Shown here: positions 35,783 to 45,353 of the stretch, in pieces
Layout of the letters: each line of letters starts with the position of its first letter
Position numbering within the stretch: the stretch's first letter is position 1
NCBI RefSeq assembly: GCF_900107625.1
Contig: NZ_FNQK01000010.1
Coordinates: 1-64,000, forward strand
Length of the DNA: 64,000 nt
Source: Bizionia paragorgiae
Lineage (GTDB): Bacteria; Bacteroidota; Bacteroidia; Flavobacteriales; Flavobacteriaceae
Direction of reading: 5' to 3'
Translations under genes and position numbers: made by a program
The notes under the pieces: generated by a model
The model's database searches: none
Told to the model about the DNA's origin: nothing
Seen by the model: only the letters and a program-made list of their open reading frames with translations

Positions 35783-38041
35783 TTATAAGATGATGTTTAA
35801 TCCGAGATTAACACTACGTCCCATATTAAATATACCATCACTTTTTAATCGCGATAAATGATTTATATAGGATTTATTCGTTAGGTTACTACCGCTTACG
35901 GATACGCCTAAGGTCGTGTTCCATATATTAAAATCACCACCAATACCAGCACTCAATAAACTATATCCGTCCGTTGCCGTTCCAAAAGCACTCGTATTAT
36001 TTTGTTTAAATGTAGTTTTTAACTTGATAAAGGCATACCCATTATGGAATTGATTTTTATCAAATTCTACACGTACTTTATTTGTAAGGCTATTGGCAGG
36101 TATTAAGGGTAAATTGGCGCCGTTATCTTGTTTCCCAGTTACCGATTCAAAACTAGTCTCAATATGTAACCAGTGAATAGGGTGTGGGTGTAAATGCACT
36201 CCAATTTCACCACCGTACAACGCGGCATCTTCTTGAAGATATAAAAACACAGGATCGTTATTAACAAGCTCACCATTAGGCGTTAAATAAATGTAATTAT
36301 TGACCTTATTATAAAAACCATTTGCAAAAAATTCAAAATGCTTATTACCATATTCAATAGTTAAATCAGCTTGAATATTTTGTTCGTTTTTTAAGTCAGA
36401 ATTACCGATTTCAAAACGGTTTGTTCCTTCATGACTTCCGTAACTAGTAAGTTCCGCTAGGTTAGGTGCTCTAAATCCTGTAGCCATATTTAAACGAACT
36501 ATAGTGCTTTCAGTAAGGTTTGTTTTTACACCAATCGAGCCATTAAAACTATTGTAATTTTTATTAATACCAGAATTAACATCGATATTTCTAGTGTCAA
36601 ATCGCGCACCGATTTGTATGTCGGCAGCATTAAAATGAATATGTGAGGTAGCTAATATCCCAAAATCATTGACTGTAGCATCAGGAATTAATTGTTCTTC
36701 CCCATAATTTTTATTCGTTTGATTCATCCCTTGAATTCCTACAACCGTTTCAATTTTATCTGTTTTAGGAAAATGGTATTTGATATCGTAGTTCGCTGTT
36801 TTTAATTTCATGTGTAATGCAGGTTCTAAAACACCCTCTTCATTAGCTAGATGTAACTCATCTTCGTGATGTTCTTCTTCGCCCTCATGGTCATCATGTT
36901 CTTCGTGATGGTCATGGTCATGATGCTCTTCAAACTCTTTTCTATCATTGTAAGTGTAGCCAAACGTGTAGTCTAGTTGTGAATTTTCGAAATAAGAAGT
37001 CGATTGTAGACTAAAAATATGATTTGTTAAATCTTGATAAGGTAAAAGGGGAGTACGGTTCGTGTTTTGCACGCCTATACCATCAGTCATTCCCAATTTA
37101 GAGTGGTTAACATTATATCTAAAATCTGTTTTAAAATCCGCATTTCGGTAGCCTATACCTGCTTTAAAATCTTGTTCTCTAAAGCGCGTGTTTGTTACTC
37201 GGTAATCTTCAGTTTTATAATCCGAATGCTCAGCTAAGCTTCCTCTAAATAGAAATTTCAGGTTGTCTCCTGAAGATTTATACCCTGCATTAGTACTATA
37301 ACCTTTGGTGTTACTAAAATATTTCCCTTCTATATTTGATACTGAAGAATTTACTGGGGCATATTTTTCAGGGTTTAAATACAACACACCACCTAAAGCA
37401 TCACTACCATATAATAGGGATGCTGGGCCTTTAATGACTTCCACACTTTCTATACCGGCATCGCTAATCCCTAATCCATGTTCGTCACCGAATTGCTGAT
37501 TCTCTAATCGTACGCCTTGTGCATACACTAAAACCCTATTCGAACTGAGTCCGCGAATAACAGGTTTTCCAATACTAACTCCGGTAGATACACTTTCTAC
37601 ACCGGCGATAGACGTTAGGCTTTCAGATAAGTTTACTGCGCCTTGCTGCTGTAAAGCCTTGATGTTTGCACGTTCAACCTTCATTACATTTTCACTTTGT
37701 AACTTATGAAAAGGTGTTGAAATAATAACTTCCTCCATTTCAATAGCCGAAGGCTTTAATGCGATAATGAGTTGGTCTTGTAATGGGTAAGTGATATTCT
37801 GAGAGGCCGTTTGATAACCTACTATAGAAACAATAATGTTATGTGATCCCTGAGAGATACCTTCTAGTGTGAATTCACCATTTTGATTGGTAATGGTTCC
37901 TTTTTCTAATTGTGGGAGGTAAACGGTTGCAAATTCTATAGGTTGCTTGGTGTCTTCGTCTATAATGGAACCGTTAATAGTCTCTTGAGAATACAGTTGT
38001 GTTACCGCTAATACGAGCAGTAAAGAATAAAAATATTTCAT
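35783..38041 (-). CDS. TonB-dependent receptor, probable metal (zinc-type) importer
   Basis: A 752-residue outer-membrane receptor. Signal peptide (1-18, ending LYSQ), a carboxypeptidase-regulatory-like domain (~20-105, SIIDEDTKQPIEFATVYLPQ), the plug (~125-225, IAGVESVSTGVSIGKPVIRG, VEVIKGPASLLYGSDALGG) and a 22-strand barrel region ending in a hydrophobic strand (SVNLGLNIIL). An extracellular loop at about residues 370-400 is packed with His, Asp and Glu (EEHHDHDHHEEHDDHEG). Such loops occur in ZnuD-type zinc receptors, so metal uptake is the best guess; copper or nickel cannot be excluded. Preceded by the small His-rich gene and a strong dyad at 38074-38097. Confidence 0.88.
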   Translation of the reverse strand: MKYFYSLLLVLAVTQLYSQETINGSIIDEDTKQPIEFATVYLPQLEKGTITNQNGEFTLEGISQGSHNIIVSIVGYQTASQNITYPLQDQLIIALKPSAIEMEEVIISTPFHKLQSENVMKVERANIKALQQQGAVNLSESLTSIAGVESVSTGVSIGKPVIRGLSSNRVLVYAQGVRLENQQFGDEHGLGISDAGIESVEVIKGPASLLYGSDALGGVLYLNPEKYAPVNSSVSNIEGKYFSNTKGYSTNAGYKSSGDNLKFLFRGSLAEHSDYKTEDYRVTNTRFREQDFKAGIGYRNADFKTDFRYNVNHSKLGMTDGIGVQNTNRTPLLPYQDLTNHIFSLQSTSYFENSQLDYTFGYTYNDRKEFEEHHDHDHHEEHDDHEGEEEHHEDELHLANEEGVLEPALHMKLKTANYDIKYHFPKTDKIETVVGIQGMNQTNKNYGEEQLIPDATVNDFGILATSHIHFNAADIQIGARFDTRNIDVNSGINKNYNSFNGSIGVKTNLTESTIVRLNMATGFRAPNLAELTSYGSHEGTNRFEIGNSDLKNEQNIQADLTIEYGNKHFEFFANGFYNKVNNYIYLTPNGELVNNDPVFLYLQEDAALYGGEIGVHLHPHPIHWLHIETSFESVTGKQDNGANLPLIPANSLTNKVRVEFDKNQFHNGYAFIKLKTTFKQNNTSAFGTATDGYSLLSAGIGGDFNIWNTTLGVSVSGSNLTNKSYINHLSRLKSDGIFNMGRSVNLGLNIIL

Positions 38042-38073
38042 TGATAATGTAATTAATTTAATAAATAGGTTAG

Positions 38074-38097
38074 TTCACCTCTTAATTAAGAAGTGAA
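38074..38097. promoter_or_regulatory. 24-base inverted repeat before the TonB receptor gene
   Basis: Arms TTCAC(C)TCTTAA and TTAAGA(A)GTGAA pair in 11 of 12 positions. It lies in the 73-base gap between the His-rich small gene and the receptor ATG. There is no T run on either side, so a protein operator or mRNA hairpin fits better than a terminator. Confidence 0.45.
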
Positions 38098-38114
38098 AAG
38101 AAAAAAACTATATG

Positions 38115-38447
38115 TTAAACTAATTGTGGGGGACCTCGAAGTGAGAAGGGAAGACGTTGGTAGTCGCTTATAAAAAAGTACTGTATACTTGAAACTTTAA
38201 AGTTTTCTACTTTAGGTAGATATACAAGGTTTTCAAATTCTACTGAAAATACTTGGTTTAATTTAAATTTATAGAACTCACAATCTATATCAATTTCATG
38301 AATATGAGTTTCTTTTTCACCCGTACACACCTCGTGTTTATGATCTTCGAAGATATGTACAAACTTAACAACAGTAGGTATGGCAACTGCAAAAACCAAA
38401 GCTAGTGCGAGTAATTTTATACTAATATGTTGTTTAACCTGTTGCAT
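38115..38447 (-). CDS. Small exported His/Cys-rich protein
   Basis: A 110-residue protein with one N-terminal hydrophobic segment (IKLLALALVFAVAIPTVV) that can act as a signal or anchor. The following stretch carries HIFEDHKHEVC and THIHEIDIDCEF, five His and two Cys in about 30 residues, a plausible metal-binding site. The rest is beta-rich (FSVEFENLVYLPKVENFKV) and ends RGPPQLV. Position directly upstream of a TonB receptor with a His-rich loop suggests a periplasmic partner in metal uptake or sensing. I do not know a named family. Confidence 0.72.
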   Translation of the reverse strand: MQQVKQHISIKLLALALVFAVAIPTVVKFVHIFEDHKHEVCTGEKETHIHEIDIDCEFYKFKLNQVFSVEFENLVYLPKVENFKVSSIQYFFISDYQRLPFSLRGPPQLV

Positions 38448-38942
38448 TTAATCTACAAATTTCCCTAATCCAAAGCGTCTTATCATTTTCTTTTCAAATT
38501 CCCAAAAGAATTTAAATTGACCAAAAAGCCATCCGAAAGTAACTAATAGGATTTGATAAAAAATAAGGCCAATGATAATATATAAAACCCAATAAACATA
38601 GATGTTTAAGTTTTCTTTAGTAATTCCTATAAGTTTTATAATAGGTCTACCAACAAATAATGAAGAGGATCCCGTGATAGCAAATACCATAAAAATCCGA
38701 ATGAGTTCCCAGCGCTGATCTACAACCCATTTTTTCTCTAATTTTTTAAATAAAAAAAGAATAAACTTTAAAAGGATGGTGAAAAGTAGAGCTGTTAATA
38801 CCAGTTTTACACCAATGTGATAATCGTTTGTAAATAAACCAGCTAGTCTAAAACTAGAATATAGGAGAGCCAAAACTCCTAAAATCGGAAAAATAAATTG
38901 CCAATTTTTATCAATATCCCAGCGTGTTTTAAATTGTTCCAT
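38448..38942 (-). CDS. DUF6787-type membrane protein with internal duplication
   Basis: About 164 residues from the ATG at 38942 (MEQFKTRWDIDKNWQFI); the frame is open to 38963. Four hydrophobic segments. The second half (KKWVVDQRWELIRIFMVFAI, ITGSSSLFVGRPIIKLIG, LLVTFGWLFGQFKFFWEFEK) matches the usual ~95-residue DUF6787 proteins of flavobacteria. The first half repeats the opening pattern (TRWDIDKNWQFIFPILGVLA), so this looks like a duplicated or fused form. Function unknown. It ends one base before the His-rich gene starts. Confidence 0.75.
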   Translation of the reverse strand: MEQFKTRWDIDKNWQFIFPILGVLALLYSSFRLAGLFTNDYHIGVKLVLTALLFTILLKFILFLFKKLEKKWVVDQRWELIRIFMVFAITGSSSLFVGRPIIKLIGITKENLNIYVYWVLYIIIGLIFYQILLVTFGWLFGQFKFFWEFEKKMIRRFGLGKFVD

Positions 38943-38969
38943 AAATATATAATGCAGCGGCAAATATAA

Positions 38970-39410
38970 TTAATTTGTGGGGATTCTACCGTCTAATAAG
39001 TTTTGATTATATGTGTTTTGAAAGTAAATAAAGTAGTTGTAGAGCCTATAGTTTAAATCATAGCCATAGTCTATATTCTTTTGGTAGTTAATAGCGTGTG
39101 GGTAGAGATTTGCGTTGTAGTGGTCAGGTTGTGATGCTCTTAGGTTCCATTCCGTACTATAACGTATATTTTTATTTTCAAGATCGTTCTGAGTATATGC
39201 TCCTTTTGGTTTCGCGTTAGATTGCAACCATGATATAAATTTAGCATCTTGAATCACTAAATCGTATTCTAAATCGTCACCATCAATAGTTAGACTATCC
39301 GAAGAATGTGATGAAATTATCTTGTCTTTTTTAGTATCTGTAACTTTGTCGTTAGTTTTACAACTTACAAACAAGCCCAAACTGAGAAGTATTAGAAATA
39401 TGTTTTTCAT
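38970..39410 (-). CDS. DUF6146 family lipoprotein
   Basis: A 146-residue lipoprotein (lipobox ending LFVSC, Cys17). The conserved domain has LVIQDAKFISWLQSNAKP, STEWNLRASQPDHYN and YPHAINYQKNIDYGYDLNYR, typical of DUF6146. No known function; envelope location. It is followed by the DUF6787-type gene on the same strand after 27 bases, so the genes 39410 to 35783 may form one transcript that leads into the TonB receptor. Confidence 0.82.
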   Translation of the reverse strand: MKNIFLILLSLGLFVSCKTNDKVTDTKKDKIISSHSSDSLTIDGDDLEYDLVIQDAKFISWLQSNAKPKGAYTQNDLENKNIRYSTEWNLRASQPDHYNANLYPHAINYQKNIDYGYDLNYRLYNYFIYFQNTYNQNLLDGRIPTN

Positions 39411-39442
39411 AGCGTATTAAAAGTACAATTTATAAGATAAAA

Positions 39443-39470
39443 AAAGAGCAAAACAGATGTTTTGCTCTTT
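39443..39470 (-). terminator. Terminator of the DUF937 gene
   Basis: Arms AAAGAGCAAAACA and TGTTTTGCTCTTT; on the minus strand the stem is followed by a run of seven or more T. It lies 31 bases after the stop of the 39501-40139 gene. Confidence 0.8.
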
Positions 39471-39500
39471 AAATATATAACACTGTTTTATTTTTTGTGA

Positions 39501-40139
39501 TTATTTACCACCGAAAAGTCCGCCTAGTAAACCGCCTAAACCACCTTTCTTTTTAGAATTACCTAGTACCATTCCAGCAACATCGTCAATAATACTACCG
39601 TCACCGTCGGCATCTAATATTTTTTCTAAGAAACTTTGTTCTGAACTAGAGTCATTTCCTCCCAGTAAACCACCAAGTAAACCTGATAAATCATTTGTAG
39701 AACTCACATTATTTTGTTGTGCTTGTTTACCTAGAAACCCCATTAAAATGGGAGTAGCCACTTTTAATATCTGATCTACTGATCCGGCATCTAATCCAGA
39801 TTTTTGTCCGATAATTGATTCTACACCTTGTTTTTTACTCCCTAAAACGTGGTTTAATATTTTCTCACCATCATTCTTCACTTCATCGTCAACACCACCA
39901 GAAAAAAGACCACCTAAGTTGTCTAAAATTCCTCCATTATGTTTGCCTTGAATAGCACCTAATAAGCCTTCAGCACCTTGAGGCGTAGAAGCATTGCGTT
40001 GCATAGCTTTCATTAATACTGGTAATGCCATCGTTAGTACACTACTCGTTTTGTCTTTATCCTGTCCTGTAGAGTCAGAAACTCCGTTTATTATGGATTG
40101 CCCTAGTTCTGAGTTTAATAAATCTAATATTCCTGCCAT
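39501..40139 (-). CDS. DUF937 domain protein
   Basis: A 212-residue protein rich in Gly, Ser, Asn and Leu. It begins MAGILDLLNSELGQSIINGV and carries the DUF937 pattern (VLTMALPVLMKAMQRNASTP, LLGAIQGKHNGGILDNLGGL, then a second LILMGFLGKQAQQN-like helix pair). A Gly-rich tail (KKKGGLGGLLGGLFGGK) ends the chain; an Asp-rich DADGDGSIIDDV resembles a calcium loop. No signal peptide. Function unknown. Monocistronic with its own terminator. Confidence 0.83.
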   Translation of the reverse strand: MAGILDLLNSELGQSIINGVSDSTGQDKDKTSSVLTMALPVLMKAMQRNASTPQGAEGLLGAIQGKHNGGILDNLGGLFSGGVDDEVKNDGEKILNHVLGSKKQGVESIIGQKSGLDAGSVDQILKVATPILMGFLGKQAQQNNVSSTNDLSGLLGGLLGGNDSSSEQSFLEKILDADGDGSIIDDVAGMVLGNSKKKGGLGGLLGGLFGGK

Positions 40140-40235
40140 TGTTTTTTTTTATTACTGTTAATAGGTTTTAAAGTTACAGAAAAAAACTGTAAACAGAAGT
40201 CTACAGTTTAATTTAAAACTTTTAAATTGTATTTT

Positions 40236-41198
40236 TTAGTTCTGCTTTGTTAATAGCAAATTACTAATCTGTTCTGCCAATTCTGTACCAATACGGTCTT
40301 GCGCCTCGTTTGTAGCGGCACCAATATGTGGTGTAAGCGATACGCGACCATTCATTAATACTTTTATGGCTGGTTTAGGCTCTTCTTCAAAAGTATCTAA
40401 TCCCGCGAAGGCTATTTTTCCGCTATCTAAAGCGTCTATTAAAGCCACCTCGTCAATAACACCACCACGAGCAGCATTAACAATTCCTGCACCGTTTTTC
40501 ATTAAGTCAAACTCTTTTTTACCAATAACATATTCCTTTTGTGCAGGAACATGAAGAGTAACAAAGTCCGATTGCTTTAATAAGTCTTCTAAACTTACCG
40601 ATTCTATTTCGACATCTATCGATTGTCCGTTGTAAAAAGCAACCGTTATAACCTCTTTACCAATTTCTTTATCGGTAGCTATGACTTTCATACCAACCCC
40701 TAAAGCTATTTTAGCCACCTCTTTTCCTATACGTCCGAAACCTACAATACCTAGTGTTTTACCTCTAAGTTCAACACCGTTTGCATAGTTCTTTTTTAAT
40801 TTTTTAAACTGTGTATCTCCGTCAAGGGGCATATTTCTATTCGAATCATGTAAAAAACGAACACTTCCAAATAAATGAGCAAAAACAAGTTCTGCTACCG
40901 ATTGTGAAGAAGCTGCTGGAGTATTAATAACGTGAATACCTTTGTCTTTGGCATAATCAACATCTATATTATCCATTCCGACACCACCGCGACCAATAAT
41001 TTTTAATCCAGGACAAGCATCAATAATTTCTTTTCTAACTGTTGTCGCACTACGTACTAACAGTACTGTAATTTTATTTTCATTTATAAAATTTGCAAGT
41101 TGTTCTTGAGCAACTGTTGTTGTCAACACTTCAAATCCTGCTGTTTCTAAAGCTTTAATACCACTTTGAGAAATGCCGTCGTTTGCTAATACTTTCAT
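40236..41198 (-). CDS. serA: D-3-phosphoglycerate dehydrogenase
   Basis: About 320 residues from the ATG at 41198 (MKVLANDGISQSG); the frame is open to 41240. D-2-hydroxyacid dehydrogenase fold: NAD-binding LGIVGFGRIGKEVAKIALG, substrate motif GGVGMDNIDVDYA, catalytic Arg in NAARGGVIDE, Glu in LDTFEEEP and His in LTPHIGAAT. It is the short form with no ACT domain. It lies 92 bases downstream of serC on the same strand, so it should catalyse the first step of serine synthesis, SerC the second. Confidence 0.93.
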   Translation of the reverse strand: MKVLANDGISQSGIKALETAGFEVLTTTVAQEQLANFINENKITVLLVRSATTVRKEIIDACPGLKIIGRGGVGMDNIDVDYAKDKGIHVINTPAASSQSVAELVFAHLFGSVRFLHDSNRNMPLDGDTQFKKLKKNYANGVELRGKTLGIVGFGRIGKEVAKIALGVGMKVIATDKEIGKEVITVAFYNGQSIDVEIESVSLEDLLKQSDFVTLHVPAQKEYVIGKKEFDLMKNGAGIVNAARGGVIDEVALIDALDSGKIAFAGLDTFEEEPKPAIKVLMNGRVSLTPHIGAATNEAQDRIGTELAEQISNLLLTKQN

Positions 41199-41290
41199 TT
41201 TATTAAGGTTTAATTTTGAAAGAGCTGGTCTATAGGTCATAAAACAGATTTCAACTTAAAATTAATTTATTTTATAAAAATTTATAAATC

Positions 41291-42352
41291 TTATGCCTTG
41301 CTTTCTAATTCACTCATGACTTCAACTAATGCTTTAACACTATCTATAGATAAAGCATTATACATAGAGGCGCGGTAACCACCAACACTTCTATGACCGT
41401 TTATTCCGCTAATACCTGCTTCTATACACATAGCTTCAAAAGTTTCTTTTAAATCATCATTTAAAAGTGTGAACGTCGCGTTCATATTCGAGCGGTCCTC
41501 CTTTGCTGCAAAGCCTTTAAATAACGGATTTAAATCGATTTCAGAATACATAATCCGTGCTTTCATCTCATTGACTTCTTCAATAGCTTTTACACCACCT
41601 AAGTTTTTAAGCCATTCTAAAGTTAACATCGACGTGTATACTGCAAAAACAGGAGGTGTATTAAACATACTGCTTTTATCGATATGAACTTTATAATCCA
41701 TCATAGAAGGAATTTTACGGGATACTTTTCCTAAAATATCTTCTTTAACAATAACAAGAGTTGTGCCTGCAGGGCCTAAATTTTTCTGAGCTCCAGCATA
41801 AATTAAATCAAATTGAGAATAGTCAATAACACGAGAAAATATGTCACTACTCATATCGCAGACCATTGGAATATCCGTTTTCGGAAAACTTTTCATTTGG
41901 GTTCCAAAAATCGTATTGTTAGACGTGCAGTGGAAATAATCGTAGTCTGAAGGGATGTCGTATCCTTTAGGAATGTAATTGTAATTGGCTTGTTTTGAAG
42001 AAGCAACCTCATAAATATCGTCGTAAATCCGCGCTTCTTTAATAGCTTTATCAGCCCAAGTACCAGTATTTAAGTAACCAGCTCTTTTTTCTAGTAAATT
42101 TAAAGCTACCATTAAAAACTGTGTGCTAGCTCCTCCTTGTAAAAATAAAGCTTTGTATCCCTTTCCTTCTAAACCTAGAAGCTCTAAAGCTAAAGCCCTA
42201 GCTTTCTCCATAACATCTACAAAAGGCTTACTTCTATGTGAGATTTCTATTATGGATAATCCATTGTCGAAATCTAAAAGCGCCTCTGAGGCTTTAGTTA
42301 TTACTTCTTTGGGTAAGACACAAGGTCCAGCACTAAAATTATGTAGTTTCAT
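41291..42352 (-). CDS. serC: 3-phosphoserine aminotransferase
   Basis: A 353-residue PLP enzyme that converts phosphohydroxypyruvate and glutamate to phosphoserine (also used in pyridoxine synthesis). N-terminus HNFSAGPCVLPKEV and the Schiff-base Lys in IYAGAQKNLGPAG are diagnostic; LFLQGGASTQFLMV and CTSNNTIFGTQM bind phosphate and cofactor. Length is normal. It heads a serC-serA pair. Confidence 0.96.
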   Translation of the reverse strand: MKLHNFSAGPCVLPKEVITKASEALLDFDNGLSIIEISHRSKPFVDVMEKARALALELLGLEGKGYKALFLQGGASTQFLMVALNLLEKRAGYLNTGTWADKAIKEARIYDDIYEVASSKQANYNYIPKGYDIPSDYDYFHCTSNNTIFGTQMKSFPKTDIPMVCDMSSDIFSRVIDYSQFDLIYAGAQKNLGPAGTTLVIVKEDILGKVSRKIPSMMDYKVHIDKSSMFNTPPVFAVYTSMLTLEWLKNLGGVKAIEEVNEMKARIMYSEIDLNPLFKGFAAKEDRSNMNATFTLLNDDLKETFEAMCIEAGISGINGHRSVGGYRASMYNALSIDSVKALVEVMSELESKA

Positions 42353-42466
42353 TCAAATGATATTTTAAATCTTAAAAAAAGATTATTTTTTATTAAAACA
42401 TATTATATAACCGCAAAGGTGACAAATAATGTCTTATTTTATGTTATTAAAATTATAATTTATTAA

Positions 42467-43525
42467 CTAGATTTTCAACAGAAAATCAATGGTATTCATA
42501 GCATCTGCATAATCCCACAGTTCGGGTTTTTGTGTTTTTCCAAATGGTATTTCAGAATCAATAATGCCATCGGCAACCACACATTGAATGTCTTCCGCAT
42601 CAGTATTTAGCTTTTCTTTTAAAGCATCTAGAGCATCGTAATATTCATAAAACACAGTAGCAATAGGAGAGGAGTAGCTTTCATCTTCTTTAATCATTAA
42701 AAAGCCATTTTCTAGCATGTCAAACTCACTCATTAAATAAACCGCTTTATTATAATCGTAATTATTAGCGTACTTGTGTTCGTTAATAATGTCATTCCAC
42801 GGATACATAGCATTAAAAAAGGCATCGAAATTATAGCCCTTAGGTATAAATATCTTAGAAACATTACGACAACCTAACCCGTAGTATCTAAAAATATCTT
42901 CAGAAAGGGCAAGCATTTGCTCTTCGGTTTCATTTCCGGTTAACACGGCTACCGAATTTCGGTTTTTTCTAATAATAGAGGGTTTGTCCTTAAAATAATA
43001 CTCAAAATAACGTGCCGTATTATTACTTCCTGTGGCAATAACCGCATCAAAATCTGTCAATTTACTTTCTGTAAAGGTGATTTTCCCTTTGAAACCAGGT
43101 TCTACATACTCTAAATATTTAGCCAAATAGGGTAAGATATGCTTGTCGTTAGACGATTGCTTAACCAACACGGCATGCCCTGAAATTAATACAGATAAAA
43201 AGTCGTGAAACCCTACGAGAGGGATATTTCCAGCCATGATAATAGCAACCTGCTGAGGCGATACCTGGTCAAAATCATATTCTTTAAGCCAGAGATTCAG
43301 TTGATCTTCTGTTAAACTTTCGGCCCAACCTTGCAATGCAAACGCAAGATTTTTTTGTGTAAACCAGCCGTTGTGTTCTTTGGCAAGTTTTAATTGATGC
43401 TTAAATCCATCGAAAAAGATATCATTATAGTCAACCGTTTCATTTTTTACAGGTTCTACTGTTGTAAACTGAGTTAAAAAGTGTCCTAACTTAGTGAAAG
43501 CGTTAATTCTTTGATGTAATTTCAT
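42467..43525 (-). CDS. LuxC-like acyl-CoA reductase
   Basis: A 352-residue protein of the LuxC/aldehyde dehydrogenase superfamily, which reduces activated fatty acyl groups to aldehydes with NADPH. The nucleophile is the Cys in YGLGCRNVSKIFIPKGY. Other typical segments are IIMAGNIPLVGFHDFLSV, GHAVLVKQSSNDKHILPYL and ITFTESKL...VIATGSNN. It stands between serC and the divergent ferredoxin gene, an arrangement shared by many flavobacteria. No luciferase or LuxD/E gene is present, so this is not a light-producing system. Confidence 0.88.
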   Translation of the reverse strand: MKLHQRINAFTKLGHFLTQFTTVEPVKNETVDYNDIFFDGFKHQLKLAKEHNGWFTQKNLAFALQGWAESLTEDQLNLWLKEYDFDQVSPQQVAIIMAGNIPLVGFHDFLSVLISGHAVLVKQSSNDKHILPYLAKYLEYVEPGFKGKITFTESKLTDFDAVIATGSNNTARYFEYYFKDKPSIIRKNRNSVAVLTGNETEEQMLALSEDIFRYYGLGCRNVSKIFIPKGYNFDAFFNAMYPWNDIINEHKYANNYDYNKAVYLMSEFDMLENGFLMIKEDESYSSPIATVFYEYYDALDALKEKLNTDAEDIQCVVADGIIDSEIPFGKTQKPELWDYADAMNTIDFLLKI

Positions 43526-43531
43526 ATAGTA

Positions 43532-43942
<411 letters not shown>

Positions 43943-43963
43943 ATATCTAAAGGAACCTTAAAT

Positions 43964-43999
43964 AAAAAAAATCCCAAGAACTATCTTGGGATTTTTTTT
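43964..43999. terminator. Bidirectional terminator
   Basis: Core arms AATCCCAAGA (43970-43979) and TCTTGGGATT (43984-43993) with loop ACTA, extended by A and T runs, between the convergent ferredoxin and frameshifted gene. Confidence 0.88.
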
Positions 44000-44018
44000 T
44001 GTCTTAATCGTTTTAAGA

Positions 44019-45145
44019 CTATTCTATATCGGACATTTCAAATACGAGATACTCCATAATGCGATCAACATCCGAAAAGCCCTGATCGGTGTTTTCTGTA
44101 TGAAATGACGAGTAAAATACGGCACCGCTACCAACTTGGAAAGTAAAAGCTAAATCTTTTATTGCTGTTTCAGAACCGGAATTGGTAGAGTAGGTTACAG
44201 GACCACTTAACCATGAAATACAGGTGTTAGGATCGTAAGAATCTACCACTTGCCATAAGTTTAGGAATTCATTGATTTCTATAGTATCGTCGATGGTAAT
44301 TCCGAAATTTAAAAATAACCATGCGTTTAAATTACCATTTAATATGGTAGCGTTTGTAGACAGGGAAATTCCGCTTCTTTCTGGTGTTAAAAAGCTAAGG
44401 TAATCTGCGCCACTATTAGTGATACTAGTTAAATAAAGGGAAGCCCAATCGGTGGCGTACAAGAAACCTCTATTGCTAACATAGTTTAAAAGGTTACTAT
44501 CTAGGTCCGAGAAACCATCGATTAATCCGCAGTTTAGAAATATAATATCATAGGTTTCTAGTAAGGCAGGATCATTTATTAAATCTCCAAAATCAAAACT
44601 TACATTAGGTGTTAATTGGGGATTCTGTGAACTGTTTTTATGGTTTTCTGCACCGTGATTGCCATGTTTCGAAGAGTGATTATAAGGCAAACGGCTCGTA
44701 TTTACACCATCGATAATATCAAATAAAGAAAACCCGTCAGCGGATTTACTAATCCTATATCGACCAATACATTCTCAATATTGTCATAATAACCGGTAAC
44801 AACTCCAATTTTTGGTAAACTATCAAGCGTAAAATGAGCTAATGTGGTTTCAGAGTTTACGTTTATCTCTTGTTGCGTGGTAAACAACCCTTTTGACAGC
44901 TTAAGACGGTAAGCCCCTGCAGGCAGAGCTATATTAAATTCCCCTGTATTATTGGTTAAGGTATTCCCTTTAAGTGTCGCACCTAAATAGGCTTCAACTT
45001 TAGCATTAGAAATGGGGTCTTGATTATTAGGAGCCAGTACGGTTCCTGAAATAGTAAAGGCATGTGATTCGGCTTGAATTTCTTCGTTGTCAAAACAAGA
45101 AAATAAGAATAAAAAATTTAAACAGCATATTAAAAATGGTTTCAT
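44019..45145 (-). pseudogene. Frameshifted lipoprotein: carboxypeptidase-regulatory-like plus GATase/ThuA-like domain
   Basis: Two adjacent frames make one protein. The first (45145-44702) gives a signal and lipobox (LFLFSC), a regulatory-like beta-sandwich (FTISGTVLAPNNQDPISNAK) and the start of a Rossmann-like domain (PKIGVVTGYYDNIENVLVDI). Just after codons Asn-Pro near 44742 the sense continues in another frame as ADGFSLFDIIDGVNTSRLPY and runs to 44019. One missing base after 44742 explains it. The second half has YDIIFLNCGLIDGFSDL, GFLYATDWASLYL and GSGAVFYSSFHTE, resembling ThuA/class I amidotransferase-like folds. Intact, it would be about 375 residues. It may be a real pseudogene or a sequencing error; the downstream half shows no further decay. 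Confidence 0.75.
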
Positions 45146-45326
45146 AAGTATTGGTTTATTGATTAATAGTCTTTTAAAATGATCAACATATTTGCGTAGA
45201 ATGTGTCATTTAATATTAAACAATTAGTGGACGTTTTCTCCTACCTAAAGAATTAAAAAATATAACACTCTATAAATAAGCGTTTTAATGATTCTGTTTT
45301 TTAGATTAAAAAATAGTAATAAATAG

Positions 45327-45334
45327 TATATTTG
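45327..45334 (+). promoter_or_regulatory. -7 promoter box of ychF
   Basis: TATATTTG matches TAnnTTTG, 19 bases before the ychF ATG. No clear -33 element. Confidence 0.45.
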
Positions 45335-45353
45335 CGCCACAATAAATTATAAT

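Noticed and set aside
36830-36935. His-rich repeat as a CRISPR or tandem repeat
   Set aside because: The repeated GTGATG/CATGATG triplets are codons of the receptor's His/Asp/Glu loop, with no regular unit or spacers.
42467-43525. Bioluminescence (lux) locus
   Set aside because: Only a LuxC-like gene is present; luciferase subunits and acyl-transfer partners are missing.
44019-44690. Reading the frameshifted lipoprotein as two independent genes
   Set aside because: The downstream frame has sense upstream of its first Met that joins exactly to the end of the first frame, and the Rossmann-like domain spans the junction.
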